Assembly (NCBI RefSeq): GCF_014931605.1 | Contig: NZ_CP053382.1 | Span: forward strand, 1,922,001-1,986,000 | Source: Halomonas sp. MCCC 1A13316 | GTDB taxonomy: Bacteria > Pseudomonadota > Gammaproteobacteria > Pseudomonadales > Halomonadaceae | Direction of reading: 5' to 3' | DNA: 64,000 nucleotides | Shown: positions 39,625 to 47,872 of the stretch, piece by piece | Numbering within the stretch: position 1 is the first letter of the stretch | How the letters are laid out: each line of letters opens with the position of its first letter | Made by a program: the position numbers and the translations under genes | The notes under the pieces: generated by a model | Told to the model about the DNA's origin: nothing | Seen by the model: the letters and a program-made list of their open reading frames with translations, nothing else | Database searches by the model: none

Positions 39625-40701
39625 ATGCGCAAAGAGTGGTGGTTGCTGGCGGGAGCGGTGGCGGTGGTTTGGCTGCTCTTCAGCCTGGAAGCGATATTGA
39701 TGCCGTTCATCGCGGGTATGATCCTGGCATATCTCACCGATCCCTTGGCCGATCGCCTGGAACGTCTGGGCCTGTCCCGCCTGCTCTCGGTTTGTGGGGT
39801 GTTCTTGATATTGACTCTGCTGCTGGTACTGGCATTGCTGGTACTGATTCCCTTGCTGCTGCAGCAGATCCGTCAGTTCGACCAGATGATTCCCGGCATT
39901 TTCATCTGGGTCGAGATGACGCTCGCGCCACAAATACGCGAGTGGACGGGACTCGACATGGCCTCGGACATCGAAGCTATGCAACAGGCGCTGGCCGAGC
40001 ACTGGCAGGATGCTGGCGGATACCTGGCCCCGTTTCTGGGACAGATCGGCCGTTCCAGTGCAGCGTTCCTGGCCTGGGTGACTTACGTGGCGTTGATTCC
40101 CGTGGTGGGCTTCTACATGTTGCTCGACTGGGATCACATGCTGGCCAATCTGCGAGCAATGCTGCCGCGTCGCTGGGAGCCGGATGTGGTACGCCTTAGC
40201 CGACGCTGTGATGAAGTGCTTTCGGCTTTCCTGCGTGGACAGCTGCTCGTGATGCTGTCGCTGGGCATCATCTACTCCCTTGGATTGACACTCGTCGGGG
40301 TTCGCTTTGGTCTGTTGATCGGTATGGTTGCCGGGCTGGCCAGCATCGTGCCGTTCCTGGGCTTCATCGTCGGCATCAGCGTGGCGCTGCTGGTGGCATT
40401 CTTCCAGTTCGGCACCTGGCTCGCACTGCTTGGCGTGGTCACTGTGTTTGCCATTGGCCAAGTGCTAGAGAGCACAGTGCTGCAGCCCAAGTTGCTGGGG
40501 GACCGTATCGGGCTTCATCCGGTGTCGGTCATCTTCGCCGTGCTCGCTGGCGGCAACCTGTTCGGCTTCACCGGGGTCCTGCTGGCGCTGCCGGTAGCCG
40601 CGGTGATCATGGTACTCTTGCGTGAACTCCACGAACGCTACAGGCGCAGCAGCCTGTACGACGACGCAACGCATGAGCGTCGCAACGAGGATTCCCCATG
40701 A
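39625..40701 (+). CDS. AI-2E family transporter (PerM-like)
   Basis: 358-residue inner-membrane protein of the AI-2E/PerM family with about seven or eight helices. Family landmarks are [22 protein letters not shown] near the N-terminus, [23 protein letters not shown], and the C-terminal [21 protein letters not shown]. Despite the name most members have unknown substrates; some are sodium/proton antiporters. GGGAGG precedes the start. It overlaps hda by 4 bp, and the purM / perM-hda neighbourhood is widely conserved. Confidence 0.9.
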   Translation: MRKEWWLLAGAVAVVWLLFSLEAILMPFIAGMILAYLTDPLADRLERLGLSRLLSVCGVFLILTLLLVLALLVLIPLLLQQIRQFDQMIPGIFIWVEMTLAPQIREWTGLDMASDIEAMQQALAEHWQDAGGYLAPFLGQIGRSSAAFLAWVTYVALIPVVGFYMLLDWDHMLANLRAMLPRRWEPDVVRLSRRCDEVLSAFLRGQLLVMLSLGIIYSLGLTLVGVRFGLLIGMVAGLASIVPFLGFIVGISVALLVAFFQFGTWLALLGVVTVFAIGQVLESTVLQPKLLGDRIGLHPVSVIFAVLAGGNLFGFTGVLLALPVAAVIMVLLRELHERYRRSSLYDDATHERRNEDSP

Positions 40702-41399
40702 GCCGAGCGCCTGCGCAACTTCCGCTGGGGGTGGGGCTACGCGACGATGCGACTTTCGACAGCTTCCTGCCGGCAGCCAACGCCAGCCTGGTGGAACACC
40801 TCTCACGCCAGCTCGATGCTGACGGTGAACCGTTCCTGTACGTGTGGGGAGCGTCCGGGAGTGGTCGTAGCCACCTGCTGCAGGCGGCTTGCCATGCGGC
40901 CTCGGATCGCGACTTGCGGGCGCTCTACCTGCCGCTGGAGGATCTCGGCCATTTTCCTCCCTTGATGCTCGAGGATGCCGAGCGTCTCGACCTGGTGGCC
41001 ATCGACGACGTAGACAGCGTCGTCGGGCGGCGGCGTTGGGAGGAGGGGCTCTTCCATGCCTTCAATCGCCTGCGCGATGCCGGCAAGCGGCTGGTGGTGT
41101 CCGGCGCAGTGGCGCCCCGCCAGTTACCGGTAAAGCTTCCCGATCTGGCCTCACGCCTGACCTGGGGCGTGACCTTCCATCTGCAGCAGCTCAACGATGG
41201 CGAGCGGCTCCAGGCCCTGCAGCTTCGTGCCCGGGTGCGTGGGATCCAGCTTCCCGATGAAGTGGCGCGCTACATTCTGCATCGCGGCCCGCGGCGTCTC
41301 GACGAGCTGTTCGAGGCGCTGTCCGTTCTCGATCGCGCTTCGCTTACCGCCCAGCGCAAACTGACCATTCCCTTCGTCAAGCAAGCGCTGGGCTGGTAA
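40698..41399 (+). CDS. hda: DnaA regulatory inactivator Hda
   Basis: 233-residue AAA+ protein that binds the sliding clamp and triggers ATP hydrolysis by DnaA after initiation. The N-terminal clamp-binding motif QLPLGV lies at residues 7-12. The nucleotide loop is GASGSGRSHLL, with Arg in place of the usual P-loop lysine as in several Hda proteins. Walker B is VAIDDVD. The arginine-finger and sensor regions follow (DLASRLTWGV, GPRRLDELFE). Its start overlaps the PerM-like gene. Confidence 0.93.
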   Translation: MSRAPAQLPLGVGLRDDATFDSFLPAANASLVEHLSRQLDADGEPFLYVWGASGSGRSHLLQAACHAASDRDLRALYLPLEDLGHFPPLMLEDAERLDLVAIDDVDSVVGRRRWEEGLFHAFNRLRDAGKRLVVSGAVAPRQLPVKLPDLASRLTWGVTFHLQQLNDGERLQALQLRARVRGIQLPDEVARYILHRGPRRLDELFEALSVLDRASLTAQRKLTIPFVKQALGW

Positions 41400-41406
41400 C
41401 CCGAAG

Positions 41407-41955
41407 TCAACGGCTCAGGTTGACCTCGAGGCGCTGACCGTTACGCAGCGAAACTTGGCGCAGTACCACCTGGCGCTGGCCATTGGCGGGGTTGACCGCG
41501 ATGCCCGAGACGTAGAACTCCCCGCCTGGAAGGCCTTGCAGGGTAAAGTTGCCGTTGCCGTCGGTACGTGTGGTGTGGGTGTACTCGCGTGCCCGAGGGT
41601 CGGCAGGCTCGACTGCACGCCCAGCCAGCGCATGCTCGGCGGCTTCGGCCGAGTAGGTGGTGACGGGGGCGACGGAAACGGTTTCACCGGCGCCCGGTCT
41701 GCCGTTCAGGCTGAGCCGGCCGGTAATGGCTGCGCTGCCGGTTTTCGGTAGTGTGGCATATTCTTCGACCGGGAAAGCCACTTGTCGAGCAATACGCTCC
41801 GGTGCAGGGGGCTGAGCGTCGGGACGTTCGCTATCGGGACGTTGCGGCTCGCCGATCTCGATGACTTCGATGCGCTCGGGAGGCGGGCCGGGCTCCATCA
41901 TCTGGCAGCCGGCAAGAAACAGGCCCAACAGGGCTATGGGTATCCATGCTTTCAT
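41407..41955 (-). CDS. Lipoprotein with carboxypeptidase-regulatory-like domain
   Basis: 182-residue lipoprotein: signal with lipobox FLAGC (Cys17), a proline-rich linker to about residue 60, then a beta-sandwich domain with GRLSLNGRPGAGETVSVAP and TRTDGNGNFTLQGLPGGEFYV, typical of carboxypeptidase regulatory-like (CarboxypepD_reg) folds. The function is unknown. It converges with hda. Confidence 0.7.
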   Translation of the reverse strand: MKAWIPIALLGLFLAGCQMMEPGPPPERIEVIEIGEPQRPDSERPDAQPPAPERIARQVAFPVEEYATLPKTGSAAITGRLSLNGRPGAGETVSVAPVTTYSAEAAEHALAGRAVEPADPRAREYTHTTRTDGNGNFTLQGLPGGEFYVSGIAVNPANGQRQVVLRQVSLRNGQRLEVNLSR

Positions 41956-42032
41956 TCGGTTGCGTCCTCATTGCCATGCCCGTACGCATCGAGCATAAAC
42001 GATGGGGACAGCAGGATGACAGGCCAACGAAG

Positions 42033-42067
42033 AAAAGGCCCACCGAATCATGCTCGGTGGGCCTTTT
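42033..42067. terminator. Bidirectional-looking Rho-independent terminator
   Basis: AAAAGGCCCACCGA and TCGGTGGGCCTTTT form a perfect 14-bp stem with a 7-base loop. A-run and T-run flanks make it functional in either direction. It lies just downstream of the phasin gene. Confidence 0.9.
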
Positions 42068-42092
42068 CTGGAGGCGGGACGTGCTAGCTGCG

Positions 42093-42461
42093 TCAGGCTT
42101 TGGCAGTTTGGCTGGCAGTGGCCTGCTGCGCCTGATTCAGGCTGCTCTCCGCGAGCTTCTGGCTCTGCTGGAAGAAGTCCTGGTTCAGGGAGACGACCTT
42201 CTCGGCATCGCCCTTGAAGCGCTCGTTCATGTCCTTGGCGAATTTCTGCTGCCCTTCGACGTAGCTGCGCAGGCCATCGGCATCGCGAATTTCGAGTAGC
42301 TCGCGGGCCTGGGCTAGACCGGTGTCCGCATATGCCTTGGCGGTGTCAAACTGCGTGGCGAGCAGCTTCTCGGTATATTCGATGCTCAGAGCGGCATAGG
42401 CGCGAGCCGGGCCGACAAGCATGGCTTCGAACGGTTTGGTGTCGAAGCTGAATGTCTTCAT
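42093..42461 (-). CDS. Phasin family protein
   Basis: 122-residue amphipathic helical protein of the phasin family, which coats polyhydroxyalkanoate granules. It contains the typical pattern of an N-terminal hydrophobic patch (FEAMLVGPARAYAALSIEYTEKLL), then FDTAKAYADTGLAQARELLEIRDADGL and an alanine/glutamine-rich tail. The start is taken at MKTFSFDTKPF, with AGGA five bases upstream; two other in-frame ATGs precede it. It is followed by a strong terminator, as expected for an abundant monocistronic message. No phaC or phaP cluster is in the window. Confidence 0.85.
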   Translation of the reverse strand: MKTFSFDTKPFEAMLVGPARAYAALSIEYTEKLLATQFDTAKAYADTGLAQARELLEIRDADGLRSYVEGQQKFAKDMNERFKGDAEKVVSLNQDFFQQSQKLAESSLNQAQQATASQTAKA

Positions 42462-42584
42462 CATTTCCTGTGAACCTCCGGGTTCGCGATAGATAACGAA
42501 CGGCAATCCGTCCTGCTGCATTGCAACATAGCAGAGTTGTTGTTGCGCTGCAATATTAGTTCCGTAAGCCTCTGTCGCTTTCTG

Positions 42585-43586
42585 TCAGGCAGCATATTCG
42601 ATGCGATTGCGACCATTACGCTTGGCTTGCAGCAAGAGGCTATCGGCACGATGAATCAGATCGACGACGAAGTGGTCGGTAGGTTCCAGGCTGGTGATTC
42701 CGATACTGATCGTAAAGGAGGACGCCTGGGTCAATGTTCGCCGCAGGCGTTCAGCGATCTCCCGTGCCCCGTCAGCCGTGGTTTCCGGCATCAGGATGAT
42801 GAACTCGTCGCCGCCATAGCGGCCTACCAGGTCGCATTCCCGGACCGTGGCCAGGATAGTATGGGCGACCCGACGCAGGGCTTCGTCGCCCGAGAGGTGG
42901 CCCTCGGAGTCATTGATTTCCTTGAAATGATCGATATCGAGCATCATCAGGCAAAGGGACTGTTCGTAGCGAGAGGCGCGGCGAAGTTCCAGCTCGGCCA
43001 ATTCCAGCAAATAGCGGCGATTGTAGAGATCGGTCAGAGAGTCATGTGTCGCCAGGTGAGTCAGATGCTCGTTGGCGGCGACGAGTGCTGCCGTGCGCTC
43101 ATGCACTCGCCGCTCGAATTCCTTGCTGTCGGGGTGAGCTCCAACAGGGCGCTCAGGCAATTGCGAAATGTCGCGGGATACGCCGAATATATGAGTAACG
43201 TAACCCTCCTGGTTGGTGATCGGCACTAGCAGTGTCTGCCAGTGCCCCTGCTGGCAGATCCCGTTGTGGTCGATGTACCCTCCTTCCTCTTCGTAGCGAA
43301 TGGGGCTGTTACACGCGACACAGCGGTTCAGGTTGGCGATCACAGCATGGCACATGGGGGGCGGAAGCAACTGTTCGATGCGCTTGCCGATGGCAACGGT
43401 GTCATTTCCGAGCATGGCTTGGCGCGTCGGATTCATGGCTTCGATCACGAAGTCAGTGGGCCCCTCGACGCGGACAATGAACATGTGTTCGGGGCAATAT
43501 TCCCAGAGGCTGCGCACCAACAGCATGCCAGCGTTGGCATTGAGCCGGCTGAGAATGTCAGACGTCATCCAGGGGGTCTGATGCAT
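42585..43586 (-). CDS. PAS-GGDEF diguanylate cyclase
   Basis: 333-residue signalling protein. An N-terminal PAS domain (about 25-145) contains PTRQAMLGNDTVAIGKRIEQLLP and a CVAC pair near residues 89-92. A GGDEF domain (about 165-330) follows with DSLTDLYNRRYLLELAELEL, DIDHFKEINDSEGHLSGDEAL, and an intact active site RYGGDEFIILMP. It should make c-di-GMP from two GTP. No membrane helix is predicted, so it is a cytosolic sensor of unknown stimulus. It is monocistronic. Confidence 0.9.
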   Translation of the reverse strand: MHQTPWMTSDILSRLNANAGMLLVRSLWEYCPEHMFIVRVEGPTDFVIEAMNPTRQAMLGNDTVAIGKRIEQLLPPPMCHAVIANLNRCVACNSPIRYEEEGGYIDHNGICQQGHWQTLLVPITNQEGYVTHIFGVSRDISQLPERPVGAHPDSKEFERRVHERTAALVAANEHLTHLATHDSLTDLYNRRYLLELAELELRRASRYEQSLCLMMLDIDHFKEINDSEGHLSGDEALRRVAHTILATVRECDLVGRYGGDEFIILMPETTADGAREIAERLRRTLTQASSFTISIGITSLEPTDHFVVDLIHRADSLLLQAKRNGRNRIEYAA

Positions 43587-43764
43587 GGCTAGAGTTCCCT
43601 TTAGTGGCGTTCCTCTTTGTCCCAGAGGTAACGCTGAGCCTGCGGCACTGCAGCATTAACACTAGGACGCAGCCATTCTTCGTGCAGCATGGTTTTCATC
43701 ATGACATTGGTGGGTGGGGTTCTAGCTCACCCTGTTCGAAGCATGATGGAACTCAAACTGCAGT

Positions 43765-43818
43765 GGAGTGACGCACTTCTATACTGTCTGTACGATCCAT
43801 GGACAGGAGTGACGCACT
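43765..43818 (+). repeat. 13-bp direct repeat before the fnr-type gene
   Basis: GGAGTGACGCACT occurs at 43765-43777 and again at 43806-43818, the second copy ending exactly at the ATG and containing its ribosome-binding site. A TATACT -10-like element lies between them. It may be a duplicated leader or an operator pair. Confidence 0.55.
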
Positions 43819-44568
43819 ATGCCGAGCCATGGCAGAGACGTACATGGCGCGACGAAGGCCGCCGAATGCCTGTCGTGCTATCTCAAGGCCCTGTGCGTTC
43901 CACAAGGATTGTCGCCCGACGAGACAGCGCTTCTGGATGACCTCGTCTTTCCACCCATCCGCTTGGAAAAGCGGGAAGTGCTCTGCGTCCAGGAGGCGCC
44001 GTTCGACAGCCTCTATGCCGTACGCACCGGCTGCCTCAAGCAGGAGACGGCTGTCGAGGGAGCCGAGAATCTGCTGACCGCACTCTGGCTGCCCGGGGAT
44101 ATCATCGGCTGCGACGCCATCGGCCTGGGGCGTTACCCGGGAACCGTCAGCGCGCTCGAAACCGCAACGCTGTGCAAGCTGCCTTTCGATCAGTTCGAGG
44201 CACTGACACAGAGGATGCCCAGGCTACGCCGACATCTTCAGCGCAGTATCAGCCGAGCCATGCATGAAGAACGGTTGAGCCTGCATCAGTTGCTGTGTCG
44301 CACGGCCGAGGCGCGCCTGGCATATTTTCTGCTGGCCGTATCGGCTTGCTTTCATCGCCGCGGTTATTCGTCTTCGCACTTTCGCTTGCCCATGTCGCGC
44401 AACGATATCGGCAGTTACCTAGGGCTCACCCAGGAAACCGTCGGCAGAACGCTTGCGGCCTACCAGAACCGACGACTGCTCCGCGTGCATGGGCGTGAGT
44501 ATCAACTTCTCGACATCGCTCGACTCGAACGGTTGGCTTCTTCTACCGGCAGGCAGAAGAAGCTTTAA
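43819..44568 (+). CDS. Fnr/Anr-type oxygen-sensing transcriptional regulator
   Basis: 249-residue Crp/Fnr regulator. The N-terminal cysteines C17, C20 and C26 have the CxxCx5C spacing of FNR, and C119 (in ETATLCKLP) matches the fourth cluster ligand, so an oxygen-labile [4Fe-4S] cluster is expected. The cyclic-nucleotide-like barrel occupies about 30-150 and the helix-turn-helix lies in SRNDIGSYLGLTQETVGRTLAAYQ, where the ExxGR recognition helix predicts TTGAT half-sites. AGGAG lies nine bases before the ATG. A perfect FNR box lies 0.65 kb downstream at 45224. The FNR name follows from these residues. Confidence 0.92.
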   Translation: MPSHGRDVHGATKAAECLSCYLKALCVPQGLSPDETALLDDLVFPPIRLEKREVLCVQEAPFDSLYAVRTGCLKQETAVEGAENLLTALWLPGDIIGCDAIGLGRYPGTVSALETATLCKLPFDQFEALTQRMPRLRRHLQRSISRAMHEERLSLHQLLCRTAEARLAYFLLAVSACFHRRGYSSSHFRLPMSRNDIGSYLGLTQETVGRTLAAYQNRRLLRVHGREYQLLDIARLERLASSTGRQKKL

Positions 44569-44581
44569 CAAGCAGTCTGAT

Positions 44582-45073
44582 TCAGGCTCGCTGATTCATC
44601 ACGCTGACTCGGCGCTGCTCCCAGAATTCGAGCAAGACCCTGCACTCACCTTCCTTCTCCTCGACGAAGTTCACTAGCGGCTGATGCAATTCGGGGGTGG
44701 CGTTGGTATTCAACAGCCATTCGAAGAAATTCTTCGACTCCACTGCAGCGCGTACTGCCTGCTCGATGACCTGGTCGCCCATGAAGTCATCGACGACGAA
44801 GAAATGCCGCTGGGCCCAGGCAAAGCTCGGTGCACATACCGGCGTTTCCTTGATACATGCTTCGAGTTCCAGGCACCTGGCTGCCTGGCGCAGCAGCTCA
44901 AGGCGTTTCTCGCACTGCAGGCCCAAGGTGGCCATCAGGCGACTGGTCTGGGGAGCTTGCGGCAGAAAGCTGAGCGTCAAGCGGCGATAGCGCTGAAGTT
45001 CTGCCGCTTCGTGCGCGTTGGCGAGGGTGAGTTGCTCGTATGGCAGCAGAAGCAGGGATTGAGTCTTGTCCAT
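44582..45073 (-). CDS. Unrecognised helical protein, possibly ferritin-like
   Basis: 163-residue cytoplasmic protein I cannot place. It appears entirely helical with Glu/His-containing helices: EAAELQRYRRLTLSFLPQAP, LMATLGLQCEKRLELLRQAA, an AWAQRHFFVVDDFMGDQVIE segment, and a C-terminal helix with EEKEGECRVLLEFWEQ. The spacing of Glu residues in four helices recalls ferritin-like or rubrerythrin-like folds, but the iron ligands are not clear. It converges with the fnr-type gene, 14 bp apart, and a perfect FNR box about 150 bp upstream suggests oxygen-responsive expression. Confidence 0.6.
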   Translation of the reverse strand: MDKTQSLLLLPYEQLTLANAHEAAELQRYRRLTLSFLPQAPQTSRLMATLGLQCEKRLELLRQAARCLELEACIKETPVCAPSFAWAQRHFFVVDDFMGDQVIEQAVRAAVESKNFFEWLLNTNATPELHQPLVNFVEEKEGECRVLLEFWEQRRVSVMNQRA

Positions 45074-45223
45074 GAATGGTAACGTCCGCTTTGTTCTATT
45101 CGGGTTGGTTCGATATCGGTGTTGCCTGGGTGGGTAGGCAAAGCGATCTTAGGGAAGGGGGCTTCTGCGCTGCAACGACAGTTATCATGTTCCACTACGA
45201 TAATGCCGACATGTTGGCGAAGT

Positions 45224-45237
45224 TTGATAACTATCAA
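45224..45237. promoter_or_regulatory. Perfect FNR/ANR box
   Basis: TTGATAACTATCAA matches the FNR consensus TTGAT-N4-ATCAA at all ten fixed positions. It lies between divergent genes: about 104 bp before fumC and about 150 bp before the helical unknown. On the minus strand CATTAT (45205-45200), about 28 bases from the box centre, would fit a class II activated promoter toward the unknown gene. Confidence 0.78.
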
Positions 45238-45340
45238 CGTCTGCCCAGGCACTTGCCGAAGCGTTGCGGCATGCCCATGCCTTGCATGAGGCAGGGCTTG
45301 GCGCCATGGTGAGGTAAGGATCGACAAGCGAGGGAATGAC

Positions 45341-46720
45341 ATGAGCGAACATCGTATCGAGCGCGACAGCATGGGCGAGCTTCGGGTGCCGGCTTCGGCG
45401 CTCTATGGTGCCCAGACCCAGCGCGCCGTGGAGAACTTTCCGGTCTCGGGCCAACCGTTGCCGGCAGCGTTCATCCATGCCATCGCCCGCATCAAGCTGG
45501 CCGCAGCCAAGGTAAACCGGGATCTCGGTTTGCTCGATGGGGAGCGGGCCGAGGCCATCATCGCGGCCGCCCAGGCGATCATCGAGGGCAAACATGACGA
45601 TCAGTTCCCGGTGGACGTATTCCAGACCGGCTCGGGTACCTCGAGCAACATGAACGTCAACGAAGTCATTGCTCATCTCGCCAGCCAGGATGAGCGGCAG
45701 GTCGGCCCCAATGACCATGTCAACATGGGGCAGTCGAGCAACGACGTCATCCCCACCGCCATCCACCTTTCCGCCGCGCTGGAGGTGACCTCCCGGCTGC
45801 GTCCCGCAATGGTACAGCTGCGCACGACTATCGACGAGCGTGCTCTGGAGCTGGACAGAGTGGTCAAGACCGGGCGCACTCATCTGATGGACGCGATGCC
45901 GCTACGACTGGGCCAGGAGCTGGGTGGCTGGTCGAGCCAGGTCGGCCAGGCGATCGAACGCATCGACAGCGCCATGCTGCGCATCGCAAGGCTGGCACAG
46001 GGTGGCACGGCGGTGGGTACCGGTATCAATGCTCATCCTGAATTCGCCGAATGCATGGCGCGCGAACTCAGTGAACAGACCGGCCTCTCACTCAGCCCCA
46101 ACGACAGTTTCTTTGCCAGCCTGGGGTCCCAGGATGCCGCCGTGGAGCTGTCCGGGCAGCTCAAGGGCTTGGCATGCGTAATCATGAAGATAGCCAACGA
46201 TTTGCGCTGGATGAATTCCGGGCCCTTGGCCGGGCTGGGCGAGATCGAGCTGGAGGCGCTTCAGCCCGGAAGCTCGATCATGCCGGGAAAGGTCAACCCG
46301 GTGATACCCGAGTCTGCCGCCCAGGCCGCCGCCCAGGTGATCGGTCTGGACGCGGCAATCACGGTGGCGGGGCAGAGCGGGAACTTCCAGCTCAATGTGA
46401 TGCTGCCCTTGATTGCCAACAATCTGCTGACGTCGATCGGACTGATGGCAAATACGGCGCGGTTACTCGGGGAGCGTGCCATTGCGAGCTTCCGCGTGCG
46501 CGAGGACAGCCTTGCCGAACCGCTGGCGCGCAACCCCATCCTGGTGACGGCATTGAACGGCGTGATCGGCTACAACGCGGCCGCGGCCATTGCCAAACAG
46601 GCCTATCAGGCCGGACGACCGATCATCGAAGTGGCCGAGGAGCAGACCGATCTGAGTCGTGAGGAGCTCGAACGTCTGCTCGACCCGCTGCAACTGACCT
46701 ATGGCGGCATTCCGGAGTGA
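45341..46720 (+). CDS. fumC: Class II fumarate hydratase
   Basis: Iron-independent, oxygen-stable fumarase of the TCA cycle (459 residues, tetramer). Signatures include QTGSGTSSNMNVNEVIA, the active-site KTGRTHLMDAMPL with its histidine, and the superfamily signature GSSIMPGKVNPVIPE with the catalytic serine. AAGCGAGGGA precedes the ATG. The shared spacer carries an FNR box; FNR-linked control of a class II fumarase would make sense as a switch with oxygen-labile class I enzymes, but that is inference. Confidence 0.97.
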   Translation: MSEHRIERDSMGELRVPASALYGAQTQRAVENFPVSGQPLPAAFIHAIARIKLAAAKVNRDLGLLDGERAEAIIAAAQAIIEGKHDDQFPVDVFQTGSGTSSNMNVNEVIAHLASQDERQVGPNDHVNMGQSSNDVIPTAIHLSAALEVTSRLRPAMVQLRTTIDERALELDRVVKTGRTHLMDAMPLRLGQELGGWSSQVGQAIERIDSAMLRIARLAQGGTAVGTGINAHPEFAECMARELSEQTGLSLSPNDSFFASLGSQDAAVELSGQLKGLACVIMKIANDLRWMNSGPLAGLGEIELEALQPGSSIMPGKVNPVIPESAAQAAAQVIGLDAAITVAGQSGNFQLNVMLPLIANNLLTSIGLMANTARLLGERAIASFRVREDSLAEPLARNPILVTALNGVIGYNAAAAIAKQAYQAGRPIIEVAEEQTDLSREELERLLDPLQLTYGGIPE

Positions 46721-46731
46721 AAGGCACTTTC

Positions 46732-47802
46732 TCATGGCTCCTGCTCGCGACGTCGAGCTTCGCGGATCGTCTGCCGCGCCCACGCCCGTTCGTCACCATC
46801 TGCCTCGGGATTTTCGTGTTCGTCGCTTCGTGAAGGCCGAAAGCAGAGCGTGGCCAGGATCGGAAAGTGATCCGAGCCGAAGCCGGGCAGTCGTTCCAGC
46901 TTCTTCAAGGTGAAGTGTTCGCTGGTGAAGATATGATCCAGGGGCCAGCGCAGCAGCGGGTAGCGGGCGTGGAAAGTACTGTACCTTCCTCGCCCCCGAC
47001 GGGGGTCGAGCATGCCGCTGATACGACAGAACAGGCGGGTGGTGCGCGACCAGGCCACGTCGTTGAGGTCACCGGCGACCACGGTGGGCTTTGGGTTGCG
47101 ATGGATTTCCTTGCCGACCAGCAGCAGCTCGGCATCGCGCCATAACGACTCTTCGCTCTCGTTGGGCGCAGGAGGCCGGGGATGCAGAGCGTGCAGCGTC
47201 AGCCTGTCGCCGGTCTCCAGCTTCACATCGGTATGGATCGAGGGAATGTCTTCCTGTATCAGCCATTCGACACGGGTATTGTCCAACGGCAGCCGTGAGT
47301 AGAGGTGCATGCCGTAGAGGTTGTCCAATGGGATCTTGACGCTGTTGGGCCAGTTTTCCTCGAGCGCCTGATCGAGGCGCTCCTGCCACCAGTCGTCCGA
47401 CTCCAGGGTCAACACGACGTCCGGGTCGTGCCGTCGGATGATCTCGATGAGTCGGCTGGCCTGGCGGTTGGGGGTCAGCACGTTGGCGATCAGCAACGTG
47501 ATGCAGCGTTCCTGCTGACCGGGGTCGGCGCTCTGTACCTGGACTGGCCACAAGCGGGTCCAGGGCAAGATGAAGCGAGCCTGCAGGGCCACCACGAGAA
47601 GGCTCGTGCCGAGTAGTGCCCAGCGCCAGGGTGGTTCGAGCGGAAGTGACAGCAGAGCCGTGAGTACGGCTGCGTAGGCCAGCTGCAACCGGGGGAATTC
47701 ACAGGCCCGTATCCACCACCAGCGAAGCGGCAGCTTGGCTAGCAGCGTGGCAGCGAGAAGCAGTGCCACCATGGCTCCGAGTACGAGCGAATAGAGGGCC
47801 AT
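46732..47802 (-). CDS. Endonuclease/exonuclease/phosphatase family membrane protein
   Basis: 356-residue protein with two or three N-terminal membrane helices (about 2-24, 38-55, 60-78) and a C-terminal EEP-fold domain. The domain has LLIANVLTPNR, VVLTLESDDWW (metal-binding Glu), VAGDLNDVAWS, WPLDHIFTSEHF, and GFGSDHFPILATL (catalytic Asp and His). Members are membrane-bound phosphodiesterases of unclear substrate, resembling YafD. It is convergent with fumC. Confidence 0.85.
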   Translation of the reverse strand: MALYSLVLGAMVALLLAATLLAKLPLRWWWIRACEFPRLQLAYAAVLTALLSLPLEPPWRWALLGTSLLVVALQARFILPWTRLWPVQVQSADPGQQERCITLLIANVLTPNRQASRLIEIIRRHDPDVVLTLESDDWWQERLDQALEENWPNSVKIPLDNLYGMHLYSRLPLDNTRVEWLIQEDIPSIHTDVKLETGDRLTLHALHPRPPAPNESEESLWRDAELLLVGKEIHRNPKPTVVAGDLNDVAWSRTTRLFCRISGMLDPRRGRGRYSTFHARYPLLRWPLDHIFTSEHFTLKKLERLPGFGSDHFPILATLCFRPSRSDEHENPEADGDERAWARQTIREARRREQEP

Positions 47803-47872
47803 GCAGGTGTCCCCGGTTTGAGCTGGCCGGTATTGGCTGTATCCTCCTCTCAGAGCTTAAGTGATCGAAGCC

